64,000 nucleotides of DNA. Origin: M2408 sp040386975 (lineage in GTDB: Bacteria; Bacteroidota; Bacteroidia; Flavobacteriales_D; Crocinitomicaceae). The stretch is from positions 1 through 64,000 of the forward strand of contig JAZKEO010000008.1 of assembly GCA_040386975.1 (NCBI GenBank). Direction: 5' to 3'. The notes under the pieces were generated by a model, which was not told the DNA's origin, did no database searches, and saw nothing but the letters and a program-made list of their open reading frames with translations. Below are positions 1-7,996 of the stretch, piece by piece; positions within the stretch are counted from its first letter, which is position 1, and every line of letters begins with the position of its first letter. Both the position numbers and the translations under genes were made by a program.

Positions 1-218
1 TTAAAAACCTAAGCAATTTGTTCGTTGCATTCTCAAAATACGAACATTTTGGTTTAAATACTGTGATTTTACAAAATCAAAATGAAAATGATAAATTTGA
101 AAGAATCAGAATAGCTATTCATTATTCGCTTCAAGGCATTTTAATATGTTTAAATTTTCTTGAAATTACAAATGAAAGACTTCAAGAAATTAATACAAAT
201 TTAAGTAATAAAAAATAA
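1..218 (+). CDS. C-terminal fragment of an unidentified protein, cut by window edge
   Basis: The frame is open from the first bases of the window to the TAA at 216-218, so this is the last ~72 codons of a gene beginning upstream. The TTG at 18 is probably internal. The tail has a moderately hydrophobic stretch (ISLQ-like, then GILICLNFLEI) followed by a polar helix ending in NLSNKK. I recognise no family. No clear terminator separates it from the rpsO promoter. Confidence 0.55.
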   Translation, partial: KNLSNLFVAFSKYEHFGLNTVILQNQNENDKFERIRIAIHYSLQGILICLNFLEITNERLQEINTNLSNKK

Positions 219-254
219 TTTTTCTAGTAATTTCCTCATTCAAAATAAATTTAT

Positions 255-262
255 TATCTTTG
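255..262 (+). promoter_or_regulatory. Bacteroidota -7 box (rpsO promoter)
   Basis: TATCTTTG matches the TAnnTTTG -7 consensus of Bacteroidota housekeeping promoters. It lies 58 nt before the rpsO start chosen at 321. No convincing -33 TTTG is visible. Confidence 0.65.
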
Positions 263-320
263 CACCGTCTTAGTGAAAAGTTCGTTGAGGCTACATAATA
301 AACATTTAAATAATTTTAGC

Positions 321-590
321 ATGTATTTAGCACCTGAAAAAAAAGAAGAGATTTTCGCAAAGTACGCGGGATCGAACAAAAACACAGGTTCTGCAGAAGG
401 ACAAATTGCTTTGTTTTCTTACAGAATCTCTCATTTAACTGAGCATTTGAAAAAAAATCGTCATGATTTCGTTACTCAAAGATCACTTCAGTTATTGGTT
501 GGTAAAAGAAGAAGTCTTTTGGATTACTTGAAGAAAAAAGAAATTTCAAGATACCGTGCAATTGTGAAAGAATTAGGCTTACGTCGTTAA
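321..590 (+). CDS. rpsO: 30S ribosomal protein S15
   Basis: An 89-residue protein that matches the usual S15 length. It binds 16S rRNA in the small-subunit platform. The sequence starts MYLAPEKKEEIF, carries the conserved segment GSAEGQIALFSYRI and ends in the basic SRYRAIVKELGLRR. The frame is open upstream to 273, but S15 homology begins at the ATG at 321, so the longer start is rejected. It is followed by a strong intrinsic terminator, and pnp has its own promoter. The classical rpsO-pnp neighbourhood is therefore kept without obvious co-transcription. Confidence 0.95.
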   Translation: MYLAPEKKEEIFAKYAGSNKNTGSAEGQIALFSYRISHLTEHLKKNRHDFVTQRSLQLLVGKRRSLLDYLKKKEISRYRAIVKELGLRR

Positions 591-618
591 TTCACAAGCA
601 TACATATTTTTTGGAGGG

Positions 619-654
619 GGCAATTGAAGTATATTCGATTGCCTTTTCTTTTTT
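619..654 (+). terminator. Intrinsic terminator after rpsO
   Basis: A 10-bp stem (GGCAATTGAA with TTCGATTGCC, one G-T wobble) closes a GTATA loop and is followed by TTTTCTTTTTT. Confidence 0.8.
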
Positions 655-655
655 C

Positions 656-693
656 AAGACTTAAGACTAGAAGACATTAGACAAAAGACTTTG
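656..693 (+). repeat. Degenerate AAGACTT-type intergenic repeat, copy 1
   Basis: This stretch is built from repeated AAGACT/TAGAC words (AAGACTTAAGACTAGAAGAC, then ATTAGACAAAAGACTTTG). Similar word-repeats occur near 29331 (opposite orientation) and 39208. It sits between the rpsO terminator and the pnp promoter. Confidence 0.45.
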
Positions 694-715
694 ATTTACG
701 TTAAAACAAAATCAC

Positions 716-723
716 TATCTTTG
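716..723 (+). promoter_or_regulatory. Bacteroidota -7 box (pnp promoter)
   Basis: TATCTTTG with an upstream TTTG at 690-693. The 22-nt gap is slightly longer than the usual 19 or so. Transcription from here gives pnp a leader of roughly 195 nt. Confidence 0.6.
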
Positions 724-730
724 AACAGAA

Positions 731-750
731 TTTTCCTTAACGAAGGAAAA
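731..750 (+). promoter_or_regulatory. Perfect hairpin at the 5' end of the pnp leader
   Basis: TTTTCCTT and AAGGAAAA form an 8-bp perfect stem with an AACG loop just downstream of the predicted pnp start site. No T-run follows, so it is not an ordinary terminator. A role in mRNA stability or PNPase autoregulation is inference, by analogy with enterobacterial pnp leaders. Confidence 0.5.
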
Positions 751-838
751 TAGAATTGATTCGAGTAGAAATACCCCGATAAAATTCGAATTTATTTTGG
801 CTAAAAGATCTAGGCATTTTAAAAAATTAAGAAATGAG

Positions 839-852
839 TCCCGAAAACGGGA
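839..852 (+). promoter_or_regulatory. Second leader hairpin upstream of pnp
   Basis: TCCCG and CGGGA pair around an AAAA loop, 72 nt before the pnp ATG, in a region otherwise very AT-rich and without a believable ORF. Confidence 0.4.
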
Positions 853-924
853 TGAATAATTGATTTTTTGAAATAACGACGAGATTTTAGTTTAAATAAA
901 TTTATTAAACAGTAAATAATTAAT

Positions 925-3078
925 ATGAATATAGGAACAAAAAAGTCCATCACTACTGGGGGAAAAGAAATCTCCATCGAGACAGGTAAGTTAGCAAAAC
1001 AGGCTGACGGATCGGTAGTGTTACGAATGGGCGACACGATGATTTTAGCAACTGTTGTGGCTGCTAAAGAAGCAAAAGAAGGAGTAGATTTCCTTCCTTT
1101 AACTGTTGATTACAAAGAGAAGTTTGCAGCAGACGGAAGAATCCCTGGTGGTTTTTTCAGACGTGAGGCAAGACCTTCTGAAAGAGAAATTTTGGTGATG
1201 CGTATCGTTGATAGAGCATTACGTCCATTGTTTCCAGACGATTACCACGCTGAAGTACAATTGATGATGCAATTAATTGCGTATGATGGAGTTAATTCGC
1301 CTGATGCTTTAGTTGGATTTGCAGCTTCTGCATGTTTAGCTGTTTCTGATATTCCTTTCAACGGACCAATGTCAGAAGTGAGAGTTGGTAGAGTTGATGG
1401 ACAATTTGTTATCAATCCAACTTTAGCTGAAATGAAAGTTTCAGATGTTGATTGTATCATTGCTGGTACAATGAAGGACATTTGTATGGTTGAAGGCGAA
1501 ATGCAACAAATCTCTGAAGATGAATTAGTTGAAATTATCAAAGTTGCTCACCAAGCAATTATTGAACAATGTCAATTCCAATTAGATTTAGCGAAAGAAA
1601 TTTCAAAATCATCTCCAAAAAGAGAATATAATCACGAAACACACAATGAAGATGTACGCAAAAAAGTGTACAATTTCTCTTTTGAAAAATGTAAAGCTGT
1701 TGCTCGTCAAGGTTTGGCATCTAAAGAAAAAAGATCTGAATTGTTTGGTGCAGTGAAAGAAGAATACATTGCAACACTTTCTGAAGAACAATTAGCTGAA
1801 GAAAAAGCTTTTATTTCTGTTTACTTCAAAGAAGCAATGAAAAAAGCTGTTCGCGACGTAATGTTGAACGAACAAATCCGTTTAGATGGTCGTAAATTTG
1901 ACGAAATTCGTCCGATTTGGGCTGAGGTTGATTATTTACCTAGAGTTCACGGTTCTGCTGTGTTTACAAGAGGTGAAACGCAATCTTTGACGACACTTAC
2001 TTTAGGTGGAAAAATGGATGAGCAAATGATTGACGATGTTACCTACCACGGAACAGAGAAATTCATGTTGCATTACAACTTCCCTCCCTTCTCAACGGGT
2101 GAAGCAAGACCAAACAGAGGAACTTCAAGAAGAGAAATCGGTCATGGAAATTTAGCTTTAAGAGCATTAAAACCTGTTTTACCAGCTGATAACGCTTATA
2201 CAATTCGTTTAGTTTCTGAGATTTTAGAATCAAATGGTTCGTCTTCTATGGCAACTGTTTGTGCTGGAACTTTAGCATTGATGGACGGAGGTGTTCAAAT
2301 TACGGCTCCAGTTTCTGGAATCGCAATGGGATTGGTTGCTGACGGTGGAAAATTCGCAGTTTTATCTGACATCTTAGGTGATGAAGATCATTTAGGTGAT
2401 ATGGATTTCAAAATTACTGGTACGGCTAACGGAATCACTGCTTGTCAAATGGACATCAAAGTGGATGGTTTACCATACGAAGTATTGATTCAAGCATTAA
2501 ACCAAGCGAAAGCTGGACGTTTACATATCTTAAACAAGATTATCGAAACGATTGCTAAGCCAAATACAGAATTCAAACCTCAAACTCCACGTATTGAAGC
2601 GTTTAACGTTCCTAACGAGTGTATCGGTGCAATCATCGGACCTGGAGGAAAAATCATTCAAGCTTTACAAAAAGAAACAAATACAAACATCACAATCGAA
2701 GAAATCGAAGGTGGAGAAGGAAGAGTTCAAATCATGTCAAACAATGCTGACGATATGAACGCTGCTGTTTCTAGAGTTAAATTAATCGCTTTCCCTCCAA
2801 CAGTGGAAGAAGGTGCTGAATACGAAGGAAAAATCAAGTCTTTACAAGCTTACGGTTGTTTCGTTGAAATTATGCCAGGAACTGATGGATTAATCCATAT
2901 TTCAGAGTTCAACTGGGAAAAAATCGACAAAATGGAAGACGTTTGTAAAGAAGGAGACGTAGTTCGTTTCAAAGTTATGGGAAGAGATCCAAAAACGAAA
3001 AAATGGAAATTATCTCGTAAAGTTTTGTTACCAAGACCAGAAAGAAAAGAAGCAGCTCAAACTTCGACAGAAGCTTAA
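925..3078 (+). CDS. pnp: Polyribonucleotide nucleotidyltransferase (PNPase)
   Basis: A 3'-to-5' phosphorolytic exoribonuclease and core RNA-decay enzyme that forms trimers in the cytoplasm. At 717 residues it is close to the family norm. It has two RNase PH-like domains (about 10-220 and 310-545) joined by an alpha-helical linker. The catalytic segment DILGDEDHLGDMDFK includes Asp486 and Asp492. A KH domain carries GPGGK at about 572-576 and an S1 domain lies at about 630-700 (EGKIKSLQAYGCFVEI). The ATG at 925 gives the usual N-terminus. It has its own promoter and a structured leader of about 195 nt. The gene ends at an intrinsic terminator that recurs after the next two genes. Confidence 0.97.
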   Translation: MNIGTKKSITTGGKEISIETGKLAKQADGSVVLRMGDTMILATVVAAKEAKEGVDFLPLTVDYKEKFAADGRIPGGFFRREARPSEREILVMRIVDRALRPLFPDDYHAEVQLMMQLIAYDGVNSPDALVGFAASACLAVSDIPFNGPMSEVRVGRVDGQFVINPTLAEMKVSDVDCIIAGTMKDICMVEGEMQQISEDELVEIIKVAHQAIIEQCQFQLDLAKEISKSSPKREYNHETHNEDVRKKVYNFSFEKCKAVARQGLASKEKRSELFGAVKEEYIATLSEEQLAEEKAFISVYFKEAMKKAVRDVMLNEQIRLDGRKFDEIRPIWAEVDYLPRVHGSAVFTRGETQSLTTLTLGGKMDEQMIDDVTYHGTEKFMLHYNFPPFSTGEARPNRGTSRREIGHGNLALRALKPVLPADNAYTIRLVSEILESNGSSSMATVCAGTLALMDGGVQITAPVSGIAMGLVADGGKFAVLSDILGDEDHLGDMDFKITGTANGITACQMDIKVDGLPYEVLIQALNQAKAGRLHILNKIIETIAKPNTEFKPQTPRIEAFNVPNECIGAIIGPGGKIIQALQKETNTNITIEEIEGGEGRVQIMSNNADDMNAAVSRVKLIAFPPTVEEGAEYEGKIKSLQAYGCFVEIMPGTDGLIHISEFNWEKIDKMEDVCKEGDVVRFKVMGRDPKTKKWKLSRKVLLPRPERKEAAQTSTEA

Positions 3079-3101
3079 GATTTTTTCTTAAAAATAGATT
3101 G

Positions 3102-3135
3102 AAACCATCATACGCAAGTGTGGTGGTTTTTTTTT
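3102..3135 (+). terminator. Intrinsic terminator, copy 1 of 3
   Basis: AAACCATCATAC pairs with GTGTGGTGGTTT (12 bp, two G-T wobbles) around a GCAA (GNRA-type) tetraloop and is followed by a T-run. It is almost identical to the hairpins at 4593 and 6116. Confidence 0.9.
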
Positions 3136-3174
3136 GATTAAATTTTTGTATTTTTACTGCTTAAACTTAATGTA

Positions 3175-4575
3175 ATGATTAAAAGCCAATTTTATATCTT
3201 CTGTTTTTTGATTTCATTTTCAATAAATGCCCAAAATAACACCAATCATACAAAAATGGATGAATTACAAAACAGAGAATATACTTTTCTTAAGCGTGAA
3301 TTATTTCATCAGAAATCACTAAGTGTCGCTTTGGATTCCTCGATAAATTTCAGATTTGAAAACAGCAATAAAATCAATGTCGATAAAGTAAATTACAACT
3401 ACAATTCTAATGGAGATATTTCATTGATTTCGGATTTCACATGGGATTCATCTACTTCAAATTGGGTAAGCTCAAATACTTATAGTAATAAAATTGAATA
3501 TTATTATCTTTCAAATAACGATTTTGGTTTTACTTCGTATGTAGACAATCAACCATTATATAAAAAAGAATTTTTTCATGATTCAGTTGGTAATTTAATT
3601 TTTTACACTAATTTAGATTGGAATGAGACTACAAATTCTTGGGTCAACCAATATAGAACAACAGTAAATTATACAAACAATTACGAAACTAATAGAATTA
3701 CAGAAAATTTTTTTCAACAGACTAATACATGGCAAAACTTAAGTAGAGCTGAAAGAATAATGAATGACAGTTTAGTCAGCGAAATTCATCATACATTTTG
3801 GGATATAAATCAATGGAAGAACTTCTCAAAAAGTGTATTTACTTATGACAGTTTGAATAGAGTGAATGGTTATAAAAAATATTATTCTAATTCAAACCAA
3901 TGGTTACTGTCTGAAAATTATACTTTTCAACATGACTCTTTAAATAGATTAAAGTTAATGTACTATTATTCTGTAGATGATTTTCCTCAATTTGTTCAAG
4001 ACTATAGTTATGATTCAATTGGTAATCTTATTTTATTAACAAGGAATTATTTCTTTTCAAATGTACTTGTTGAAAAAAAATATTTTTATGATTATAATGT
4101 TGACACATCAATATTAGCTGTCCCTGAAGTAGTTATTACAGAAGAATCAACGAAATATTTTCCATCTTATGATATTCAATTCTTTATAGGGTTTCCAAAT
4201 TTTAACTCTCCAATGTTTTATCAATATAAGAATAATAGCAAGATTGATAGTTGTATCATTGTTCGATATGAAAACGGTTTAGAAACAGAAAGAAATCTTT
4301 TTTTATATTTTTATTCACAACGAGATTTAGGATTAAATTCACCTCAAGAAAACAGACCAAACATCTTCCCAAACCCAACAACTAATTTCATCAACATAGA
4401 AGAATCTTCAAAATTTGAATCTTTTGAATTAATTGACATCAAAGGAGAACTTATTTTAAAAGATAAATTAAATTCTTCACAAATTGATATTTCAAGTTTA
4501 CAAAATGGAATTTATTTTCTGAATTTAATAAATGAGAATAAACAAATTAGTAGAAGCAAAATCATTAAGGAGTAA
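3175..4575 (+). CDS. Secreted protein with T9SS type A sorting domain, YD-repeat-like body (paralogue 1)
   Basis: 466 residues. A Sec signal peptide (about 1-19, ending SINAQ) precedes an Asn/Ser/Tyr/Asp-rich body. The body contains irregular motifs such as YDSLNRVNGYKKYY and YDSIGNLILLTRNYF, which resemble YD (RHS-like) repeats. The last ~75 residues form a type A T9SS C-terminal domain (FPNPTTNFINIEES ... GIYFLNL ... KIIKE). The protein should be exported across the outer membrane and anchored or released. The next gene is a diverged paralogue with a nearly identical C-terminal domain and terminator, which points to tandem duplication. The function of the body is unknown. Confidence 0.85.
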   Translation: MIKSQFYIFCFLISFSINAQNNTNHTKMDELQNREYTFLKRELFHQKSLSVALDSSINFRFENSNKINVDKVNYNYNSNGDISLISDFTWDSSTSNWVSSNTYSNKIEYYYLSNNDFGFTSYVDNQPLYKKEFFHDSVGNLIFYTNLDWNETTNSWVNQYRTTVNYTNNYETNRITENFFQQTNTWQNLSRAERIMNDSLVSEIHHTFWDINQWKNFSKSVFTYDSLNRVNGYKKYYSNSNQWLLSENYTFQHDSLNRLKLMYYYSVDDFPQFVQDYSYDSIGNLILLTRNYFFSNVLVEKKYFYDYNVDTSILAVPEVVITEESTKYFPSYDIQFFIGFPNFNSPMFYQYKNNSKIDSCIIVRYENGLETERNLFLYFYSQRDLGLNSPQENRPNIFPNPTTNFINIEESSKFESFELIDIKGELILKDKLNSSQIDISSLQNGIYFLNLINENKQISRSKIIKE

Positions 4576-4592
4576 ATTTAAAGACTCGATTG

Positions 4593-4624
4593 AAACCATC
4601 ATACGCAAGTGTGGTGGTTTTTTT
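4593..4624 (+). terminator. Intrinsic terminator, copy 2 of 3
   Basis: Same 12-bp stem and GCAA loop as at 3102, including part of the upstream flank (AAAGACTCGATTGAAACC resembles the third copy's flank), followed by a T-run. Confidence 0.9.
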
Positions 4625-4640
4625 GTTTGAGATAATTTAG

Positions 4641-4648
4641 TACATTTG
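4641..4648 (+). promoter_or_regulatory. -7 box of second paralogue
   Basis: TACATTTG lies 16 nt before the ATG at 4665 and directly after the preceding terminator, so each paralogue seems to be its own transcription unit. Confidence 0.6.
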
Positions 4649-4664
4649 AAAAAAATAAATCACT

Positions 4665-6098
4665 ATGAAAAAAATATTGCTTTTTGCTTTAATTTTAATG
4701 AGTACATCGACATTCTTCTCTCAGGTAAGTTCGAAATATTCTGATACTGAATTAAAAACGGTAATTAAAAAAATCAACAATTACAGTTATTACAAAAAAA
4801 TAAAAAATAGTTTAGTCCAAGAAAAATCTTTAAAATATTTTTTAGATTCAGTGATTGTGTTTGAAGATTCAACAGGTTCAAACGGTTTTAAAAAAGACCA
4901 AAAACAAGTTTTACATTATGGCTCTGAGAATAAAATTGCAAACTTTGAAATATTATCATGGAATGAAAGTATGAATCAATGGGACGAAAATCTTGATTAC
5001 CAAATTGGAGAATGTTATTATTTAAATGACTTTGATTTTGGAATAATCTTGACTGAAAACTCAGAGAAAGTATTTAGAATTGAATACAAACATGATTCAA
5101 ATGGAATATTAATCTTAACTAAAATTTTTGAATTCAATACAGATTTTAATTTTTGGTTTAATACCTTAAAAGAGGAAATATCATACAATCAAAGCAACTT
5201 TCAAAATAAAACGATTTTCCAAAGAGATGAATTGGATACAACTTTATGGAATAACTTTTCTAAAGTTGATTATAGTTATAACTTAGATAATAATTTATTA
5301 GATAGTATTGAATATTTCGATTATGAATCAACTCCAATGAATTATAATATTTATTCTAAAATTGAATTTAGATATAATGATTTGAATTTGATTGATACAA
5401 TTTTTAGTTATGAGGAATTCTCTCAAGATAGTATGATTGTAACTTTTACAGAAGTCTTTTTTTATGATAACAATTTAATTACAGAATCTATTTATTATCA
5501 TACTTTTAGTTCTGGATTTTACCGAAATAAATATTATTACGACCTTAATGGGAATATGTCAAAATATGAATATTCTTCAAGTAATCTTGGAACGGATTAT
5601 CCAATAAGAGATCGTTATTTTTATTATAATTATTCAATAAATTCACAAGATTTATTTTTTCAAGATTTACATGAATTTAGTTTTAATGACTATTATTGGG
5701 ATAATTCTTATATTGATTCAAGAGAATTGACTAGTTTTCGACTATTACCATTTCAAAATTACAATCTATTAGATAGTACAATTACTTATGAACTTGCTGG
5801 TACACCAAATACAATTTGGAAATCAGATTATCATTACTCTCAACGTGAATTATCACTAAACACAATTTTAGATAATCCAATTAAAATCTATCCAAACCCT
5901 ACAACTAATTTCATCAACATTGAAGAATCTTTAAAATTTGAATCATTTGAGTTAATTGATATCAAAGGTCAAATTGTTAGAAAAGAAAAACTAAATTCTT
6001 CGAAGATTGATGTTTCAAATTTACAAAATGGAATTTATTTTCTGAATTTATACACTAATAATAAGACAATTGTTAGAAGCAAAATAATTAAGGAGTAA
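4665..6098 (+). CDS. Secreted protein with T9SS type A sorting domain (paralogue 2)
   Basis: 477 residues with a signal peptide (about 1-20, ending FFSQ), a Tyr/Asp/Asn-rich body and a type A T9SS sorting domain starting at about residue 405 (IYPNPTTNFINIEES). The C-terminal ~75 residues nearly match the upstream gene, whereas the bodies are only loosely alike and share features such as HxxRELxLNxxxxNP before the sorting domain. The body has YD-like motifs (FRYNDLNLIDTIF, YYDLNGNMSKYEY). It is probably a surface or secreted protein. The substrate or partner cannot be told from sequence. Confidence 0.85.
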   Translation: MKKILLFALILMSTSTFFSQVSSKYSDTELKTVIKKINNYSYYKKIKNSLVQEKSLKYFLDSVIVFEDSTGSNGFKKDQKQVLHYGSENKIANFEILSWNESMNQWDENLDYQIGECYYLNDFDFGIILTENSEKVFRIEYKHDSNGILILTKIFEFNTDFNFWFNTLKEEISYNQSNFQNKTIFQRDELDTTLWNNFSKVDYSYNLDNNLLDSIEYFDYESTPMNYNIYSKIEFRYNDLNLIDTIFSYEEFSQDSMIVTFTEVFFYDNNLITESIYYHTFSSGFYRNKYYYDLNGNMSKYEYSSSNLGTDYPIRDRYFYYNYSINSQDLFFQDLHEFSFNDYYWDNSYIDSRELTSFRLLPFQNYNLLDSTITYELAGTPNTIWKSDYHYSQRELSLNTILDNPIKIYPNPTTNFINIEESLKFESFELIDIKGQIVRKEKLNSSKIDVSNLQNGIYFLNLYTNNKTIVRSKIIKE

Positions 6099-6115
6099 TT
6101 TTAAAGACTCGAATG

Positions 6116-6149
6116 AAACCATCATGCGAAAGTGTGGTGGTTTTTTTTT
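6116..6149 (+). terminator. Intrinsic terminator, copy 3 of 3
   Basis: AAACCATCATGC pairs with GTGTGGTGGTTT around a GAAA loop. Compared with copies 1 and 2, an A-T pair has become a G-T wobble and the loop has changed from GCAA to GAAA. Both changes keep a GNRA-capped 12-bp stem. Confidence 0.9.
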
Positions 6150-6150
6150 G

Positions 6151-6158
6151 TATTTTTG
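6151..6158 (+). promoter_or_regulatory. -7 box abutting terminator copy 3
   Basis: TATTTTTG begins just after the T-run of the terminator and 44 nt before the ATG at 6195. Confidence 0.5.
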
Positions 6159-6194
6159 GCATAGAAATTGAAAAGTTAGAACAAAATATTTATA

Positions 6195-7373
6195 ATGAAA
6201 AAACTCTTCACTCTTTTAAGCTTATCTTTTTTGACACTAAACCTAGTTGCTCAAACCGTAAAATTAAAAATCACATATAAAGATTACCCAGTTCAAAATT
6301 CGGATATTACCATAAAAATTGGCGATGCAAGTATTGGAACAGGTCGAACAGACAACGATGGGGAAGTTTCTATTTCTTGTTCTAATTTATTCACAAAAAA
6401 TATTGACGTTTACGGAAGTAAAACAACATCTAACACAACCAAAACATGGGATGTGAAAGGGTATGTAAATTTGGACGGAAATAATTTTTATCACATGAAA
6501 ATGGAGGTATTTGCTAAAGAAATGGCAGATGCATCTGGAGGTTTTATGTCCGAAAGTTCTATTGCTGCCATGTGGGGATTAGCTGCGGGCGGTAAAAACG
6601 ATTCTGAAAACATGAGTTCAAATAGTAACACGAATACAAACAATAACACAAATTCTAATTCAAACAATCAAACGACAAACACTGAACCTGAAGAAGAAAA
6701 AATTGATTTGAATCAGATGCGAGAAGACAACTTATTAACTTACAAGCAGAATTTAGAAAATGACATCATTCGTTTTGAGAGAAAAATCAAAAAAGATGAA
6801 AAAGAAATCAATGAAGCAAGAGCTGAAGGAAAATCACAAACTGAAATTCGTCGCTTAGAAATTGACAAACAAATTGATATTCTAACAAAGGAGAAAAAAG
6901 AAATCCTTTTAAGAGAAACGAATGCGAAAATTGCTAAAACAGAACTTTCTTTTGAAGAAAAAAGACAAAATTCCTCTAGAAAAGATCAAATAAAAGATGA
7001 AATTTCACTTTTGAAAGACGAAGATAAAAAATTAAAAAATGCAGAGAAAACTGCTTCAAAAGAAAAAGAAATTGAAATCACGCAAGCTGGTAATGAAATA
7101 ATTACGGAAGAGCAAAAAGCAAAAAACGAACAGAAAGCATACGAGGAAGAGGAGAAATTCCAAAAAAAGAGCAAACAAATGCTTAAATTGGATTTAACTG
7201 AGTTAAAAGTTGCTTTAAAGAAAAAGAACTTAAACTTTAAAATTCAAGCTGGTGCTGGCATTCAAGAAGAAGAAAAAATGACCAAATTGAAAGAAGAAAT
7301 TGTTGCTTTAGAACTTAAAGTCGAAAAATACGAAAAACGTATTGCTGAATTAGAAGGAAAGGAAGAGAAATAA
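6195..7373 (+). CDS. Exported protein with beta-rich head, Asn-rich linker and long coiled coil
   Basis: 392 residues. A signal peptide (about 1-20, ending NLVAQ) leads into a beta-rich segment (about 21-110) resembling carboxypeptidase-regulatory or Ig-like surface folds (GTGRTDNDGEVSI). A Ser/Asn/Thr linker (about 138-165) follows, then a highly charged Glu/Lys region to the C-terminus that reads as a long coiled coil. There is no T9SS sorting domain and no later membrane segment, so it is probably periplasmic or a filament-like structural protein. I recognise no family. It ends 10 nt before the convergent NUDIX gene, with no terminator visible between them. Confidence 0.8.
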   Translation: MKKLFTLLSLSFLTLNLVAQTVKLKITYKDYPVQNSDITIKIGDASIGTGRTDNDGEVSISCSNLFTKNIDVYGSKTTSNTTKTWDVKGYVNLDGNNFYHMKMEVFAKEMADASGGFMSESSIAAMWGLAAGGKNDSENMSSNSNTNTNNNTNSNSNNQTTNTEPEEEKIDLNQMREDNLLTYKQNLENDIIRFERKIKKDEKEINEARAEGKSQTEIRRLEIDKQIDILTKEKKEILLRETNAKIAKTELSFEEKRQNSSRKDQIKDEISLLKDEDKKLKNAEKTASKEKEIEITQAGNEIITEEQKAKNEQKAYEEEEKFQKKSKQMLKLDLTELKVALKKKNLNFKIQAGAGIQEEEKMTKLKEEIVALELKVEKYEKRIAELEGKEEK

Positions 7374-7383
7374 ATTTTTAATT

Positions 7384-7989
7384 TCAATCAAAATAATGCT
7401 CCATTACATCCGCAATTGAAGCAAAAGTTTCTTCTTTGATTTTTTGAACTTTCTCTAAATTTACCCATTTTGCTTTAGTTATTCCTTCCTCTTTTTGAGC
7501 ACTTAATTTTTTATTTCCTGAATAATTTAAGGAATACCAAAAGGTTTTTTTGATGGTGTCTCTTCCTTCAAATTCGTAAACGTGGTAAGTAATTGCAATT
7601 AATGAGTCTACTTTTTCGCAAGAAACACCACATTCTTCTTCAATTTCGCGAAGTGCCGCAATTTCTGGATTTTCACCCGATTCAATTTTCCCTTTTGGAA
7701 TATCCCAAACGCCGTTTCGTTTGATAAACAAGTATTTATCTTTTCTTTTCACAATTCCTCCAGCAGCTTCTACATAATCATATTCTGAGAAAAAATCAGA
7801 AATTCCCGTTTCAGCATTTTCACAAAAAATCACAATTGGTATGTTTTTTGAAGTAAGCTGTAACAAATCTAAAACATAACGTTTATTAGAATTGGCAAGA
7901 CTTTCAGAAATAAAAACACCGTCAAACTCATTCCTATTTTTCGAGTTTATGAAAAATAATGGTTTGTTTTGAATAAAAACTTTATACAT
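7384..7989 (-). CDS. NUDIX hydrolase
   Basis: 201 residues from the ATG at 7989. The open frame continues to 8085, but that extension would lie inside pyrE and is rejected. The Nudix box sits at about residues 100-122 (GKIESGENPE, then REIEEECGV), which gives the metal-binding Glu residues. The ~90-residue N-terminal domain is typical of Bacteroidota homologues next to pyrE. It probably hydrolyses a nucleoside-diphosphate-linked substrate, which cannot be specified. It is divergent from pyrE with only 7 nt between the two start codons, so its 5' end must overlap the pyrE promoter. Confidence 0.9.
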   Translation of the reverse strand: MYKVFIQNKPLFFINSKNRNEFDGVFISESLANSNKRYVLDLLQLTSKNIPIVIFCENAETGISDFFSEYDYVEAAGGIVKRKDKYLFIKRNGVWDIPKGKIESGENPEIAALREIEEECGVSCEKVDSLIAITYHVYEFEGRDTIKKTFWYSLNYSGNKKLSAQKEEGITKAKWVNLEKVQKIKEETFASIADVMEHYFD

Positions 7990-7992
7990 TTG
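7985..7992 (+). promoter_or_regulatory. pyrE promoter, -7 box 4 nt before the ATG
   Basis: TACATTTG, with TTTG at 7963-7966 (18-nt spacer), is one of the best -33/-7 pairs in the window. Its last base is at 7992 and the pyrE ATG is at 7997, so the mRNA would start at or next to the ATG. The box also covers the NUDIX start codon. Confidence 0.7.
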
Positions 7993-7996
7993 CACT

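Noticed and set aside
819..1037. Minus-strand ORF of 72 codons over the pnp leader and start
   Set aside because: It crosses the pnp start, has low-complexity hydrophobic content and no start-site context; a shadow of the pnp region.
1242..1541. Minus-strand ORF of 99 codons inside pnp
   Set aside because: Antisense to conserved pnp sequence, and no family or promoter support; a reading-frame shadow.
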